Shown here: positions 1 to 11,950 of the stretch, piece by piece
How the letters are laid out: each line of letters starts with the position of its first letter
How positions within the stretch are numbered: the stretch's first letter is position 1
From: Gemmatimonas sp.
GTDB taxonomy: Bacteria > Gemmatimonadota > Gemmatimonadetes > Gemmatimonadales > Gemmatimonadaceae
DNA: 64,000 nucleotides
Direction: 5' to 3'
Assembly: GCA_023910675.1 (NCBI GenBank)
Contig: JAAVWC010000011.1
Span: forward strand, 62,001 to 126,000
Program-made: the position numbers and the translations under genes
Notes under the pieces: generated by a model
The model's input: the letters and a program-made list of their open reading frames with translations, nothing else
What the model was told of the DNA's origin: nothing
Database searches by the model: none

Positions 1-100
1 CGCTTCCGTTCGATAAGTGATCGTGCTTTCATACGTCATGCCAACCTACACCGCGGCCGAACCCGTTGCACGTTTTCGCGCACGTGCGTCGTGCCTTGCC

Positions 101-811
101 ATGCGCCTGGTGACGCGTGCGACACTCGCGGCTGCGGTCTGCGGCGGCGTACCGATTCCTGCCGCAGCAGCGCAAACAGCGTCAGTGGCGGCAACGCGCG
201 TGTCCGAACCCACGTCGTACGCCGAACTATGGCAGGCGGCTGCCGTGGCTGTCGACCAAGGTGAATTCGAGCGGGACGAGCGCACCCGCACCGCGCTCTT
301 CGTCAAGGCCACGAGCTACGCCCGGCGCGCGGTGGCGCTCAACGCCAACGACCCGGAAGGGTATTTCCAATTGGCGCGCGCGGTTGGGCGTACGGCGTTG
401 GCCCTCGGCCCGCGCGAACGGGTGAAGTACGGTGTCGAGGTGCGTGAGCACGCCTTGAATGCGCTGCGTCTCAAGCCGCAGCACCCCGGGGCGCTGCACG
501 TCATGGGCGTGTGGAACGCCGAGATCATGCGGCTCGGTGGGTTCACCCGTGCCGTCGCCAAGACGTTTCTCGGCGGACAGATTTTCGGAAGCGCCAGCTG
601 GGCCGAAGCCGTTCGCTATCTCGAACAGGCGGTGCAGGTCGAGCCCGACCGACTCGTGCACCGTCTCGATCTGGCGCGTATCTATCGCGACATGGGGCGC
701 ACGGCCGAGGCGCGCCGCGCCTACGGGGCGGCGATCGTCCTCGCCGACAGTGACCCCAACGATGCGACGTATCGACAGCAGGCAGGCGACGAACTCCGCC
801 GCTTGCGCTGA
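101..811 (+). CDS. Secreted TPR-repeat protein
   Basis: The function is unknown; it is a probable exported tetratricopeptide scaffold. The chosen ATG at 101 opens with a basic n-region (MRLVTR), an Ala/Val-rich hydrophobic core and an AAAAQT cleavage-like site, a clear Sec signal peptide. An in-frame start at 17 would bury this signal, so I reject it. The mature part has helical repeats with TPR-like spacing: YARRAVALNANDPEGYFQLA, HALNALRLKPQHPGALHVMG and YLEQAVQVEPDRLVHRLDLA, followed by a last repeat ending ARRAYGAAIVLA. It probably acts in the periplasm in protein-protein contacts. It stands alone, with the YtxH-like gene convergent 60 bases downstream. Confidence 0.75.
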   Translation: MRLVTRATLAAAVCGGVPIPAAAAQTASVAATRVSEPTSYAELWQAAAVAVDQGEFERDERTRTALFVKATSYARRAVALNANDPEGYFQLARAVGRTALALGPRERVKYGVEVREHALNALRLKPQHPGALHVMGVWNAEIMRLGGFTRAVAKTFLGGQIFGSASWAEAVRYLEQAVQVEPDRLVHRLDLARIYRDMGRTAEARRAYGAAIVLADSDPNDATYRQQAGDELRRLR

Positions 812-871
812 CTCGCGGACACCGCGCGCTGCGGTTCGCCGCCTGCTGCTGTCAGCTACCTGCTCGTGTAA

Positions 872-3954
<3,083 letters not shown>

Positions 3955-3979
3955 TCGGCAACCAGGCGCCTGCGGGTGC

Positions 3980-4519
3980 CTACTCCGCCTGCCCCGGCAG
4001 CAACCCGGTGTACTTGGCGTTGGGCTCGAGTTCCCCGTCGACGAAGACCTCGCGGTCCCACGGAAGCACGATCATCGAGTGGGTCGCGAGCGCGTAGTAG
4101 TCGACGCCGTGTGTGCCCGTTCGGACCAACACGGCGGTCCGCACTTCACGGGCACCGGCGTTGACGAGGGAGCCAACCGCCAGACGCATGGTGGCCCCGG
4201 AATCACAGGTCACGTCGGCGAGCAGCACCCGCTTCCCTCGCACATCGGAGGGCGCGGCCCCAAAGACGGCGGGGGTCTCCCGGATCTGCTCGGCGTTATA
4301 GCGCCGCGAGATGAGAATGGAGTGAAAGGGGAGATCAAGAATGGCCGCCACGGCAGCGCCCGGCACGACGCCGGCGGTCGCGATGCCGACGACCATATCG
4401 GGCATCCATTCGCGTCCGACGCGCACGGCCAGCGCGCGGGAGAGCTCACCAAAGAGCGGCCAGTCCACGATCACCACGCCCTTGGACGGATCGGGGGCAT
4501 ACGGTTGCGGCACAGTCAT
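3980..4519 (-). CDS. Phosphoribosyltransferase family protein
   Basis: This is a type I phosphoribosyltransferase of the xanthine-guanine/hypoxanthine-like group, about 179 residues. The PRPP-binding loop is recognisable as VLLADVTCDSGATM (family pattern VLLVDDVxxTGxT), though the second acidic residue of the usual DD pair is replaced by V. DMVVGIATAGVVPGAAVAAI matches the first PRPP loop region. Start ATG 4519 follows AGGAG at about 8 bases. The substrate cannot be read from sequence; purine salvage or a regulatory PRPP-binding role are both possible. It is convergent with the V4R-like gene (25 bases between stops) and divergent from the TPR/ParA operon. Confidence 0.75.
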   Translation of the reverse strand: MTVPQPYAPDPSKGVVIVDWPLFGELSRALAVRVGREWMPDMVVGIATAGVVPGAAVAAILDLPFHSILISRRYNAEQIRETPAVFGAAPSDVRGKRVLLADVTCDSGATMRLAVGSLVNAGAREVRTAVLVRTGTHGVDYYALATHSMIVLPWDREVFVDGELEPNAKYTGLLPGQAE

Positions 4520-4704
4520 TCCACGGCTCCTAAGAGGTCTTCTCCAGTGTAGCCGTCGCCGCCCGGTCGCGCCATTCAAACAGGGCCCCACTTATGGCGG
4601 CGGCTTGTAGGGGACCTGCCGCGCCGATAGGTTTGCGGTGTTGGCTGTGAATTTTGCGAATCGCTCGCAGCATTCCTTCTCCCCTCACGATTCACTGCGC
4701 GCGC

Positions 4705-5193
4705 ATGACTTGGTGGCGCCGCCTCGTGGGCGGCTCGTCCGGACGGGATTCGAAGCAGCCGGACTTTCTGGCTGAAGCGCTCGATCTCGAGTCACGTGGT
4801 GATTTCGCGAACGCGTTGACGTCGTATCGCCTCGCCTTGCGCGAGCGTCCCGACGATCCGCACGTCTTGCAGAACATCGCCATTGCCTTCTCCAGGACGA
4901 GTCAGCCGGAAGAGGCCATTCGCACGTATCGCCGTGCCCTGCAGATCGATCCGGATCTGGCTGGCGCGCATTACGGTCTCGCCTTCCTGCTCCTGAAGCG
5001 CGGCGATACCGCGCACGCCGGTTTGCATCTGGAAGGGTTTCTCCGCACCACACGCGCCGACGATCCCGCGTCGGCCAAGTTCCGCGCCCACGCCGAACGC
5101 ACGCTCGCGGAACTCAGCGGACAGCGCGCGCACGACGAGGGTGGTCCGGCCGACGTGAACGACGGGGCGGCCGACGCATCGGCCGAGGGCTGA
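4705..5193 (+). CDS. TPR protein preceding ParA-like ATPase
   Basis: A cytosolic protein of about 162 residues with at least two tetratricopeptide repeats: [20 protein letters not shown] and [21 protein letters not shown] third helical pair ([14 protein letters not shown]) and an acidic, Ala/Gly-rich tail follow. ATG 4705 (MTWWRRL) is a better start than the in-frame TTG at 4654 because the upstream stretch lacks repeat character. It ends one base before the GTG start of the ParA-family gene, so the two are one transcription unit. I infer that it may serve as a partner or localisation adaptor for that ATPase. Confidence 0.75.
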   Translation: MTWWRRLVGGSSGRDSKQPDFLAEALDLESRGDFANALTSYRLALRERPDDPHVLQNIAIAFSRTSQPEEAIRTYRRALQIDPDLAGAHYGLAFLLLKRGDTAHAGLHLEGFLRTTRADDPASAKFRAHAERTLAELSGQRAHDEGGPADVNDGAADASAEG

Positions 5194-5194
5194 C

Positions 5195-5962
5195 GTGGGG
5201 CGCGTGCTGTCAATTGTCAGCCAGAAGGGCGGCGTCGGGAAAACCACGACGGCGGTCAATCTCGCGGTCGCGTTTGCCCGCCGCGGACTGAAGACGCTGC
5301 TGGTCGATGCCGATCCGCAGGGTGCGGTGCGTTACGGCGTTGGGCTGCGCCGCGGACACCCCACCGTGGGCTTCGATGACTACCTGCGCGGCGAACATTC
5401 ACTGCGCGAAGTCATTCTCCCCACGGCCATGCCCTGGCTGCGTGTCATCTTGGCCGGCAGTGTCAGCGATGCCGCCGACCATACCGCGTTTCAGAAGCAG
5501 GTGGGTGAAACGACGGTGTTGGCGGAACTGCTGACGATGGCACGCGAACGGTGTCATGTGGTCGTGGTCGACACGCCGCCGGGCCTCGGTGCCATTACGC
5601 GCCGCGTGCTCGCGGCGAGTCAGCATGTTGTGGTGCCCCTGCAGTGCGAACCGCTGGCGCTGCAAACGACACCGCAGATTCTGCGCGCCATTCAGGACGT
5701 GGTCGCACAAAACGAAGAGCTCACCCTCGAAGGCATTCTGCTCACGATGTTCGAAGCGGGGAACCCGGCGAGCGAGCGCGTAGTACACTACGTCCGTGAG
5801 CATCTCCCGCAGCATCTCGTGTTCGATACGCCCGTTCCGCGCACCCCTGCCACGGCGGATGCCTTCGCCGCCGGCCAGCCCGTGGTGTTGCGCGCGCCGG
5901 CCGACCCCGCGAGTCAGGCCTACGTGAATATCGCCACGCTCCTCGCCGAACGATTCGCGTGA
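5195..5962 (+). CDS. ParA/MinD-family ATPase
   Basis: This is a P-loop ATPase of the ParA/Soj/MinD superfamily. It has the deviant Walker A KGGVGKTT at residues 11-18 directly after the first strand, LVDADPQGA as the switch/Walker A' segment near residue 40, and [11 protein letters not shown] as Walker B near residue 123. At 255 residues it is the size of chromosomal ParA proteins. No parB or parS is visible nearby, so it is more likely an orphan ParA positioning some cargo than the chromosome segregation ATPase. It is cotranscribed with the TPR gene upstream, and its stop overlaps the lipoprotein start (TGATG). Confidence 0.85.
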   Translation: MGRVLSIVSQKGGVGKTTTAVNLAVAFARRGLKTLLVDADPQGAVRYGVGLRRGHPTVGFDDYLRGEHSLREVILPTAMPWLRVILAGSVSDAADHTAFQKQVGETTVLAELLTMARERCHVVVVDTPPGLGAITRRVLAASQHVVVPLQCEPLALQTTPQILRAIQDVVAQNEELTLEGILLTMFEAGNPASERVVHYVREHLPQHLVFDTPVPRTPATADAFAAGQPVVLRAPADPASQAYVNIATLLAERFA

Positions 5963-6780
5963 TGCGTCGTCTCTTCCTGGTGGCGACGGCAACGGCGTGC
6001 GCCTTCGCTGTCGCCTGTGCCGAAGTGGGCACCGCGCCCGACGTACCGGCCGCGATCGAACTCCCGCCGTTCGCATATCCGTCGGTCGTCGTCGGGGATA
6101 CGCTGCGCAACGAAGCGGGCATCGCCACGCCTGTGCGCGCCATCGTGCGCAACTCGGCGGGCGACATCATCACGGGCGCCACCCCGACGTATCTGTACGC
6201 AGATTTTCTGCGGGATACCGCGTTCCTCGTCGACGCCACCTCCGGGATGGTCGTCGCGCGACGCGCCGTAAGCGACGGGCGCATTGCGGCCCGCATCGGC
6301 GCGTCGCTGCAGGTGCTACGGCCGCTCATTGCCACGCTGCGCCCTGATACGGCGGACGCGGCGGCGAACCCCTCCGACCTCATTCTCATCTTTCCCGATA
6401 CGGGACGGGCGCGGGCGCAGGCCAATACCACCCGCGAGATGACGGTCCGCGTGCGGAGCCGGCAGACCGCGCTGCCGACCGACGTGAATGGGTGGCTGGT
6501 GCGCTACCAGCTCCTGCGGCCGGCCAACCCGACCAATGACACCTCTGCGGCCGTGTATCTCGTGAATGACAACGGCGGGGCGTCGACGCTCGACACCACG
6601 AGCAGCGGCGTCGCCAGCCGGCGGGCACGGGTGCGAGCCAACCTCTTTCCCGTGGCCCAGGGGAGCGCCCGCGTGATCGATTCGGTCATCGTTCAGGCCA
6701 CGGTGACCTACAAGGGACGCCCCGTGGCGGGATCCCCCTTCCGGTTCGCAGCCCCCGTCATCCGTCCGGCGTCGCAATAG
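5962..6780 (+). CDS. Putative lipoprotein with Ig-like domains
   Basis: An exported protein of about 272 residues. The N-terminus [20 protein letters not shown] ends in a lipobox-like AVAC, predicting a lipid-anchored cysteine at about residue 19. Two beta-rich regions follow. The first (VVGDTLRNEAG...VRAIVRNSAGDIITGATPTY) resembles bacterial Ig-like (Big) domains with DTLR/TPTY signatures; the second has YQLLRPANPTNDTSAAVYLV and ends VQATVTYKGRPVAGSPFRF. Its TGATG overlap with the ParA-like gene places it in the same operon, although the proteins lie in different compartments. The role is unknown; structural or adhesive functions are typical of such domains. Confidence 0.7.
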   Translation: MRRLFLVATATACAFAVACAEVGTAPDVPAAIELPPFAYPSVVVGDTLRNEAGIATPVRAIVRNSAGDIITGATPTYLYADFLRDTAFLVDATSGMVVARRAVSDGRIAARIGASLQVLRPLIATLRPDTADAAANPSDLILIFPDTGRARAQANTTREMTVRVRSRQTALPTDVNGWLVRYQLLRPANPTNDTSAAVYLVNDNGGASTLDTTSSGVASRRARVRANLFPVAQGSARVIDSVIVQATVTYKGRPVAGSPFRFAAPVIRPASQ

Positions 6781-6954
6781 CCGGAGCCACGTCGGTCGCG
6801 CCGGTTTAGCGCCCGTCTGGCCAACTCCGTCGGGTGACGGACTCCCGCCCGTCAGGTCGGTACGCCAATTTTCCGTGGCCTACCCCCGGGGCAGCCAGTG
6901 GACTGCGTCTTCCGACGCGCCAGCCGCCCCAGATCAGCCACGTTGGAGATGGCG

Positions 6955-8841
6955 ATGAATTCCCTACCGGCCTCTGCCGTACCGTCCCTGAACAACACGC
7001 TGGCAGGAGTGCCGTCGCCGCTGACATCTGCGGTGGGAGGGCCGCGCCCCGCCCCTGGCACCGTCAACGCGCTTTTCTTCGACGCGGTGGAGCGCTTCGA
7101 TCGGGCCGATGCGCTGCTGTACAAGGTGAACGGCGTGTGGGAGCCGACGAGTCATCGCACCATTCTCGAGCGCGTGCGCCGCACCGCGCTGGGGCTCGCC
7201 AAGCTTGGCATTGCGCCGCAGGATCGTGTGGCGCTCATATCGGAGAATCGCCCCGAGTGGCTCATTGCCGACTACGCCTGTCTGTGCAGTCTCGTCACCG
7301 ATGTGCCCATCTACCCGACGCTGCCCGCCGAGCAGATTCCGTACATCCTCAATGACAGCGGCGCGCGCGCGATCTTCGTCTCCACCGCCGATCAGGCGCG
7401 CAAGGTGGCATCGGTACGCCGTCAGGTCCCGGGGCTGCAATACATCATCGGCTTCGCCGGCACGAAGGACGACGGCTGCGATCTGACGATGGCCGATGTA
7501 GAAGCGATGGGCGCCGACGAAGATTCGCCGGCGCGCGCCACGATGTTCAAGGAGCAGGCGCTCGCGGTCACGCCGAACCAGCTGATCACGCTGATCTACA
7601 CATCGGGGACGACGGGCAATCCCAAAGGCGTGATGCTCACTCAGGACAACGTCTACTCCAACGTGATCGCCACGAAGGACACGATGCCGGTGAGCACCAC
7701 GGACACGGCGCTCAGTTTCCTGCCGCTCAGTCACATCTTCGAGCGCACCGGCGACTACTTCCTGTTCGCCAATGGCGTGCGCATCGCGTATGCCGAGAGC
7801 ATCGATACGGTGCCGGTGAACATGAGCGAGGTGAAGCCGTCGCTCATGATGTCGGTCCCGCGTCTGTACGAAAAGATCTATGCGCGCGTGCTCGAGAATG
7901 CCGCTTCCAACGGGGGGCTGAAGAAGCAGATTTTCTTCTGGGCGAAGGCCGTAGGCGAACGGTGGGCAAATGAAAAGCTGGCCGGCCGAGAACCCGGCGG
8001 CCTCCTCGCGCTGCAATTCCGTCTTGCCAACGCGCTCGTGTTCACCAAACTGCGCGAGCGTACCGGTGGCAACATCCGCTATTTCATCTCGGGCGGCGCA
8101 CCGCTCTCCCCGGACATCGCCAAGTTCTTCTACTCGGCGGGCCTCGTCATTCTGGAAGGCTACGGCCTCACCGAAACATCGCCGGTCATTTCGGCGAACA
8201 ACATGCGCGAGTATCGCCTGGGCTCAGTGGGCAAGCCTATTGCCGGTGTCGAAGTCCGCATCGCGCGTGACGGCGAGATTCTCACGCGCGGACCGCACGT
8301 GATGCGCGGCTATTACAATAACGAGCAGGCGACAAAAGAAGCGATCAGCGAGGACGGTTGGTTCTCGACGGGCGACATCGGCGTCCTCGAAGACGGCTAT
8401 CTGCGCATCACGGATCGCAAGAAGGACATCATCGTGACGGCGGGTGGCAAGAACATCGCGCCGCAGCCGATCGAGAATCAGCTGAAGACCAACAAGTACG
8501 TGTCGCAGGCCGTGATGATCGGCGACAAGCGTAAGTTCCCCGTGGTGCTGATCGTGCCCGACTGGGACCGGCTCGAGAAGTGGGCGTCACGCAGCCAGAT
8601 CGTGTGGACATCGCGCGCGGAGCTGATGGCGATGCCCACGATTCAGGCAAAGATGGAGAAGGAAGTGAAGGAGCAGCTCACGGGGCTCGCCCATTACGAG
8701 ATGCCCAAGAAGATCCGCCTCATCGAGAACGACTTCAGCGTCGAGCGCGGGGAGCTCACCCCCACGCTCAAGGTCAAGCGACGCGTGATCGACAAGACGT
8801 ACAAGGCGCAGATCGACGAACTGTACGTCGGCGCCGACTGA
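6955..8841 (+). CDS. Long-chain acyl-CoA synthetase (AMP-forming)
   Basis: A member of the ANL adenylating superfamily, closest in style to COG1022 long-chain fatty-acid CoA ligases. It activates a fatty acid with ATP to an acyl-adenylate, then to acyl-CoA. The P-loop motif LIYTSGTTGNPKGVML lies at about residues 213-228; LSFLPLSHIFERTG and GYGLTETSPVIS (about 402) follow, then the hinge WFSTGDIGVLEDGYLRITD and the catalytic lysine region near PTLKVKRRVI. It has about 628 residues from ATG 6955, chosen because GGAG lies 6 bases upstream; an ATG at 6949 abuts that GGAG directly. It is monocistronic and convergent with the zinc-ribbon gene. Confidence 0.92.
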   Translation: MNSLPASAVPSLNNTLAGVPSPLTSAVGGPRPAPGTVNALFFDAVERFDRADALLYKVNGVWEPTSHRTILERVRRTALGLAKLGIAPQDRVALISENRPEWLIADYACLCSLVTDVPIYPTLPAEQIPYILNDSGARAIFVSTADQARKVASVRRQVPGLQYIIGFAGTKDDGCDLTMADVEAMGADEDSPARATMFKEQALAVTPNQLITLIYTSGTTGNPKGVMLTQDNVYSNVIATKDTMPVSTTDTALSFLPLSHIFERTGDYFLFANGVRIAYAESIDTVPVNMSEVKPSLMMSVPRLYEKIYARVLENAASNGGLKKQIFFWAKAVGERWANEKLAGREPGGLLALQFRLANALVFTKLRERTGGNIRYFISGGAPLSPDIAKFFYSAGLVILEGYGLTETSPVISANNMREYRLGSVGKPIAGVEVRIARDGEILTRGPHVMRGYYNNEQATKEAISEDGWFSTGDIGVLEDGYLRITDRKKDIIVTAGGKNIAPQPIENQLKTNKYVSQAVMIGDKRKFPVVLIVPDWDRLEKWASRSQIVWTSRAELMAMPTIQAKMEKEVKEQLTGLAHYEMPKKIRLIENDFSVERGELTPTLKVKRRVIDKTYKAQIDELYVGAD

Positions 8842-8857
8842 GCGTCGCGCGTACCGG

Positions 8858-9505
8858 TTACCCGACCGCGTCGGGCGTGCGTCGGCGGAGCTCGATGAGT
8901 CCGCTGGCGCGCGTTGTCACTTCGGCAACCCATTCGCGTTCGTCGCGCGCCAGCTCCTTGAGCGCCTCGGGACGTGGGACCGATGCGGGCGCGACGATGC
9001 GGCCCCCCTGCTTTACTGCACGCATGACGCTGTCGAGCATGGCCGCGGTCGCGTCGGTAACATCGAGGGCCGCGGCGGCCAGCGTGGCCACGCCGAGTGG
9101 CAGTTGCGCCCCGACGATCATCTGCGATGTACGCGGCGATGACGGCCGGTGCTCGGCCGGCGCGTTGACCCACAGCTGCGGGACATTCACCAACTCGGCG
9201 AGCGCGTTGCCGGCGAGCGCATAGCGTCCGCTGAGGAGCACTGGCGTGTCGCCGTCGGCCGCGCCGAGCAGGGCGGCGAGGCGCAGGGGTTCGTCAGCGA
9301 GCCTCGTCTGAGGTGGGGGCGCCAGGACATCAGGCGTCCCGAAGTACGCGACGCCCTCAGCGATAGCGAACTCCGCGCCGCATACTGGACACGCAAGATC
9401 GGCAGCGACCAGCGTGAGCCCGTCGGTCTCATGGACGACCGCCACGAGCCACGACTCCGCGTGGGGATGTGGGCACCTGAGGGCATCGAGCAGTTCGCGC
9501 AGCAT
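8858..9505 (-). CDS. Trm112-like zinc-ribbon protein with degenerate methyltransferase-like region
   Basis: The N-terminal 50 residues (LRCP at C11, then ACPVCGAEFAIAEGVAYF with C39 and C42) match the layout of a Trm112/YcaR-type zinc ribbon, with a His-rich patch CPHPH supplying possible fourth ligands. The remaining 150 residues have alternating strands and helices (DTPVLLSGRYALAGNALAEL, LPLGVATLAAAALDVTD, VKQGGRIVAP). These read like a Rossmann methyltransferase fold lacking a convincing GxGxG SAM motif. The function is unknown; such ribbons usually activate methyltransferases. It runs minus-strand in tandem with the SDR gene, which lies 67 bases downstream. Confidence 0.6.
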   Translation of the reverse strand: MLRELLDALRCPHPHAESWLVAVVHETDGLTLVAADLACPVCGAEFAIAEGVAYFGTPDVLAPPPQTRLADEPLRLAALLGAADGDTPVLLSGRYALAGNALAELVNVPQLWVNAPAEHRPSSPRTSQMIVGAQLPLGVATLAAAALDVTDATAAMLDSVMRAVKQGGRIVAPASVPRPEALKELARDEREWVAEVTTRASGLIELRRRTPDAVG

Positions 9506-9572
9506 GCGCGCAATCTATGTGGCGCATGTGGGCGCGCACGTGGGCAGGCGCGGATCGCCCGACACCGCCCCC

Positions 9573-10286
9573 CTACGACCGGCTCAGCCGCAACTCGTCA
9601 ACGTTGACATGTGCCGGGCGCGACACCGCCCACAGGACCGCATCGGCCACATCGGCGGCGCGGAGCATGCTCGTGCGCGGCGGGAAGCCCGGGGTGTTGT
9701 CCGGGTCGACCGGATCCCAAATGGGCGTGTCGGTCGCCGCCGGCGAGATGAGCGTCGTGCGTACGCCGCTTCCCGCGCATTCTTCGCGGAGGACCTCGTG
9801 CAGCGCGCGGGCACCGAACTTGCTCGCCGAGTAGGCGCCGTTGCCGCCATAGATCTTGCGGTCCGCCACCGACCCAATAGTGACCACATGCCCGCGGCCG
9901 CGCGCGCGCATGGACGGCAGCACGCTGTGCAGCACCCGAAAAGGCGACGTCAGGTTGGCCGCGAGCGTCTGTTCGAACACCGACGGTGTGGTGTCGGTGA
10001 TGGGTGCGAGTGGGAAGACGCCGGCGTTATTGACCAGCACATCCAGCGCGCCACCGGCGTCGTGCAGCACCGCCGCGAGCGTGCCCTGCACCTGCTCGGC
10101 GTCTGTGAGATCGCACGGGTACGCACTCACCAGCGTTCCCAACTCGGCCGCGAGCTCCTCGAGCGGCCCACGCGAACGCGCCACGAGGTACACGCGCGCG
10201 CCCGCCAGCGCGAGCGCGGACGCCACCGCGCGGCCGATGCCGCGCGAGGCGCCCGTCACGAGTGCCGTCTGGCCGCTCAAGATCAT
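9573..10286 (-). CDS. Short-chain dehydrogenase/reductase
   Basis: A classical SDR of 237 residues. The cofactor motif TGASRGIG is at residues 11-18 after the first strand, CDLTDAEQV binds the adenine, LVNNAG is present, and the catalytic triad is given by TIGSVADR (Ser) and the YSASK signature (Tyr, Lys). The arginine in ASRGIGR favours NADP(H). The substrate is not predictable. ATG 10286 begins directly before the glycine-rich loop; the longer in-frame reading would overlap the end of folE. Only 23 bases separate it from the folE stop, so it probably forms the tail of the queD-folE unit, suggesting but not proving a pteridine or other carbonyl substrate. Confidence 0.88.
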   Translation of the reverse strand: MILSGQTALVTGASRGIGRAVASALALAGARVYLVARSRGPLEELAAELGTLVSAYPCDLTDAEQVQGTLAAVLHDAGGALDVLVNNAGVFPLAPITDTTPSVFEQTLAANLTSPFRVLHSVLPSMRARGRGHVVTIGSVADRKIYGGNGAYSASKFGARALHEVLREECAGSGVRTTLISPAATDTPIWDPVDPDNTPGFPPRTSMLRAADVADAVLWAVSRPAHVNVDELRLSRS

Positions 10287-10309
10287 GCCGGTACCGGCCT
10301 GGGGACTGT

Positions 10310-10984
10310 TCAGTAGTTGGTTGGTGAATGCGCCAGGCGAAGAAACTCGCTGCGCGTCTTGGAATCGTCGCGAAAGAGCCCGCGCATACTCGACGTGATG
10401 GTCCGCGACGACTGCTTTTCGACCCCGCGCATCATCATGCACAGGTGTACGGCTTCAATGACCACGCCCACGCCCTTGGGCTGCAGCGTTTCCTCGAGCG
10501 CATCGGCGATCTGCTCGCCCAGGCGCTCCTGCACCTGCAGGCGACGCGCAAACACATCGACCACCCGCGGCAGCTTGGACAACCCCACGATCTTGCCGTT
10601 GGGGATATACGCCACATGCACCTTCCCGAAGAACGGGAGCATGTGATGCTCGCACATCGAGTACATCTCGATGTCCCGCACCATCACCATATTCTCGTGA
10701 TTCTCCTCGAAGAGCGCATCGCCGATGACTTCGGCCGCGGTCTGACTATAGCCACGCGTCAGCCACATCATCGCCTTGGCCACACGGCTGGGCGTCTTCA
10801 ACAGTCCATCGCGCTCCGGGTCTTCGCCCAGGAGCTCCAGTTGACGACGGACCATGGACTCGTAATTCGACAGGTCCCCGTCGACCGCGAAGTCGTCGGG
10901 CTCCACCACGTTTACGGCCGCACGTCCCGACGCCACGGCACTGACCGGTCGGATCACGTCCTTATTCCCCTTCGTAGTCGACAT
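10310..10984 (-). CDS. folE: GTP cyclohydrolase I FolE
   Basis: FolE converts GTP to 7,8-dihydroneopterin triphosphate, the entry step to folate and to queuosine/tetrahydrobiopterin. At 224 residues it shows all catalytic marks: the zinc ligands C111 and H114 in [13 protein letters not shown]182 in HLCMMMRGV, and the substrate-binding EHHM and SSRTITS segments. The first 40 residues are a variable extension. ATG 10984 lies inside the 3' end of queD (23-base overlap), so the two genes are translationally linked. Sharing an operon with QueD, which consumes the FolE product, supports flux toward 6-carboxytetrahydropterin or related pterins. Confidence 0.96.
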   Translation of the reverse strand: MSTTKGNKDVIRPVSAVASGRAAVNVVEPDDFAVDGDLSNYESMVRRQLELLGEDPERDGLLKTPSRVAKAMMWLTRGYSQTAAEVIGDALFEENHENMVMVRDIEMYSMCEHHMLPFFGKVHVAYIPNGKIVGLSKLPRVVDVFARRLQVQERLGEQIADALEETLQPKGVGVVIEAVHLCMMMRGVEKQSSRTITSSMRGLFRDDSKTRSEFLRLAHSPTNY

Positions 10985-11375
10985 AGTTGTTCTCAGTTTC
11001 CCAAAGCCGCAGGCGAACCAGCTGCGCCGGTGCGATCGCCGGGGCGAGCACACGCCACATCGCCACCACCACGTTCTCGGTGGTCGGATTGATTCCCTGC
11101 ATATACGGGACGTCGATGTTGAAATTGCGGTGATCGGTTTCGTCGATCACCTCGCGTTCGACGACATCGCGCAGGTGCCCCAGATCGATCACATACCCGG
11201 TCCGCTCATCCACCGGGCCACGCACGGATACTTCCAACTCGTAGTTGTGTCCGTGCCAGTTCGGATTGTTGCACTTCCCGAACAGTCGGGTGTTCTCGGC
11301 ATCCGGCAGCGCCGGATTATGAACACGGTGCGCCGCGTTGAATCGCAGTCGGCGCGTCACGGTAACGATTGGCAT
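10962..11375 (-). CDS. queD: 6-carboxytetrahydropterin synthase/6-pyruvoyl-tetrahydropterin synthase family (QueD-like)
   Basis: A T-fold enzyme acting on dihydroneopterin triphosphate, about 137 residues from ATG 11375. The zinc-binding histidines are H16 (FNAAHRVH) and H41, H43 (WHGHNY). The catalytic cysteine is probably C35 in [12 protein letters not shown], and the C-terminal [10 protein letters not shown] carries the acidic anchor. The spacing [15 protein letters not shown] is typical for the QueD/PTPS group. No queC or queE is visible in this window, so a pterin-cofactor role cannot be excluded. It overlaps folE and probably starts the queD-folE-SDR transcription unit, downstream of the 6S-like RNA and its terminator. 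Confidence 0.9.
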   Translation of the reverse strand: MPIVTVTRRLRFNAAHRVHNPALPDAENTRLFGKCNNPNWHGHNYELEVSVRGPVDERTGYVIDLGHLRDVVEREVIDETDHRNFNIDVPYMQGINPTTENVVVAMWRVLAPAIAPAQLVRLRLWETENNYVDYEGE

Positions 11376-11476
11376 GCTGGTTAATCGTCCGAAACGGCAG
11401 AAGGTTCCGGCCGCCATCCCCGTCCGGAGGGGGGCGCCGCCCGCACTCGGTACAATCGCACCGGTCCCGACGGTAC

Positions 11477-11698
11477 AAAACGGAGGCCCCGCCGTGATGG
11501 CGGGGCCTCCGTGAAGAGACGGGTACGAAGAGGGTGATCTTGAAGCCCAAAGAAAAAAATGAGACTCGCACCGCGCTACCGCCTTCCCCGCACTGGGGCA
11601 TGACGTTCACCCGTTTGTTGAATCCTCTCTTAGGACTTATCGGCTCAAGAAGTAAATCCTCTCCGCCCCGCGACCATCGAACCGTGCTTATCGTAACG
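11477..11698 (-). ncRNA. ssrS: Candidate 6S RNA (ssrS-like) transcribed from its own promoter
   Basis: About 220 nt between a sigma70-type promoter and an intrinsic terminator, with no convincing ORF. The minus strand carries CTTGAGCCGATA near 11635-11645, close to CCTGAGCCGATA of E. coli 6S RNA. It is followed by a small hairpin (GTCCT AAGAG AGGAT), as in the 5' side of the 6S central bubble, then GGTGAACGTCATG (compare GGTGAGCATG). CTTGAGCC can pair with GGCTTCAAG downstream, and AGAGG with CCTCT outside it, giving a rod with an open centre of the kind that mimics an open promoter and binds RNA polymerase. Identity is inference from these similarities; an unrelated sRNA is possible. Confidence 0.5.
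11481..11511 (-). terminator. Intrinsic terminator of the 6S-like RNA
   Basis: A perfect 13-bp GC-rich stem (CGGAGGCCCCGCC with GGCGGGGCCTCCG) around a 5-base loop is followed on the minus strand by TTTTGT. It ends the RNA upstream of queD, so queD needs another promoter or read-through. Confidence 0.85.
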
Positions 11699-11704
11699 AC
11701 GCGT

Positions 11705-11733
11705 AGTGTAGGGAGGCGTCACGGAACGCGCAA
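11705..11733 (-). promoter_or_regulatory. Sigma70-like promoter for the 6S-like RNA
   Basis: On the minus strand, -35 TTGCGC (11728-11733), a 17-base spacer and -10 TACACT (11705-11710) place the start near 11698. It is among the best consensus matches in the window, consistent with strong expression of a stable RNA. Confidence 0.6.
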
Positions 11734-11757
11734 TCGCGAAATTGAGTAGATTGTGTC

Positions 11758-11925
11758 ATGGATCTCTCTCTACTCGCCGGAATTGTGATGCTCGCCGTAT
11801 GGGGCGTGGTAACGGTCACCACCGAAGCACCGGGATGGGTGCATCTGCTGCTCACGGCAGGTGTGTTCATCGTCATCTGGCGCATTGTGGTGCGCGACAC
11901 GCCCAGCGGCCCCAAACGCCCGTAA
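11758..11925 (+). CDS. Small two-helix membrane protein (DUF5670/lmo0937-like)
   Basis: A 55-residue reading frame starting MDLSLLAGIVMLAVWGVVTV with a second hydrophobic segment VHLLLTAGVFIVIWRIVV and a short basic tail RDTPSGPKRP. The order (hydrophobic helix, short TTEAPGW turn with a proline, second helix) matches the small lmo0937/DUF5670 membrane proteins common in environmental bacteria, whose role is unknown. It is divergent from the 6S-like RNA promoter, with its start 25 bases beyond the -35 element, and convergent with the GNAT gene. Codon choice is consistent with coding (third-position GC). Confidence 0.65.
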   Translation: MDLSLLAGIVMLAVWGVVTVTTEAPGWVHLLLTAGVFIVIWRIVVRDTPSGPKRP

Positions 11926-11950
11926 GCACCCCGGGCGGCGGCGCCGCGCG

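Noticed and set aside
5195-5962. Chromosome partitioning ParA with ParB
   Set aside because: No parB, gidA/B neighbours or parS-like site is present, so it is kept as an orphan ParA-family ATPase.
11534-11698. SRP 4.5S RNA or tmRNA instead of 6S
   Set aside because: The SRP GGTCAGG-type tetraloop block and the tmRNA tRNA-like ends are absent.
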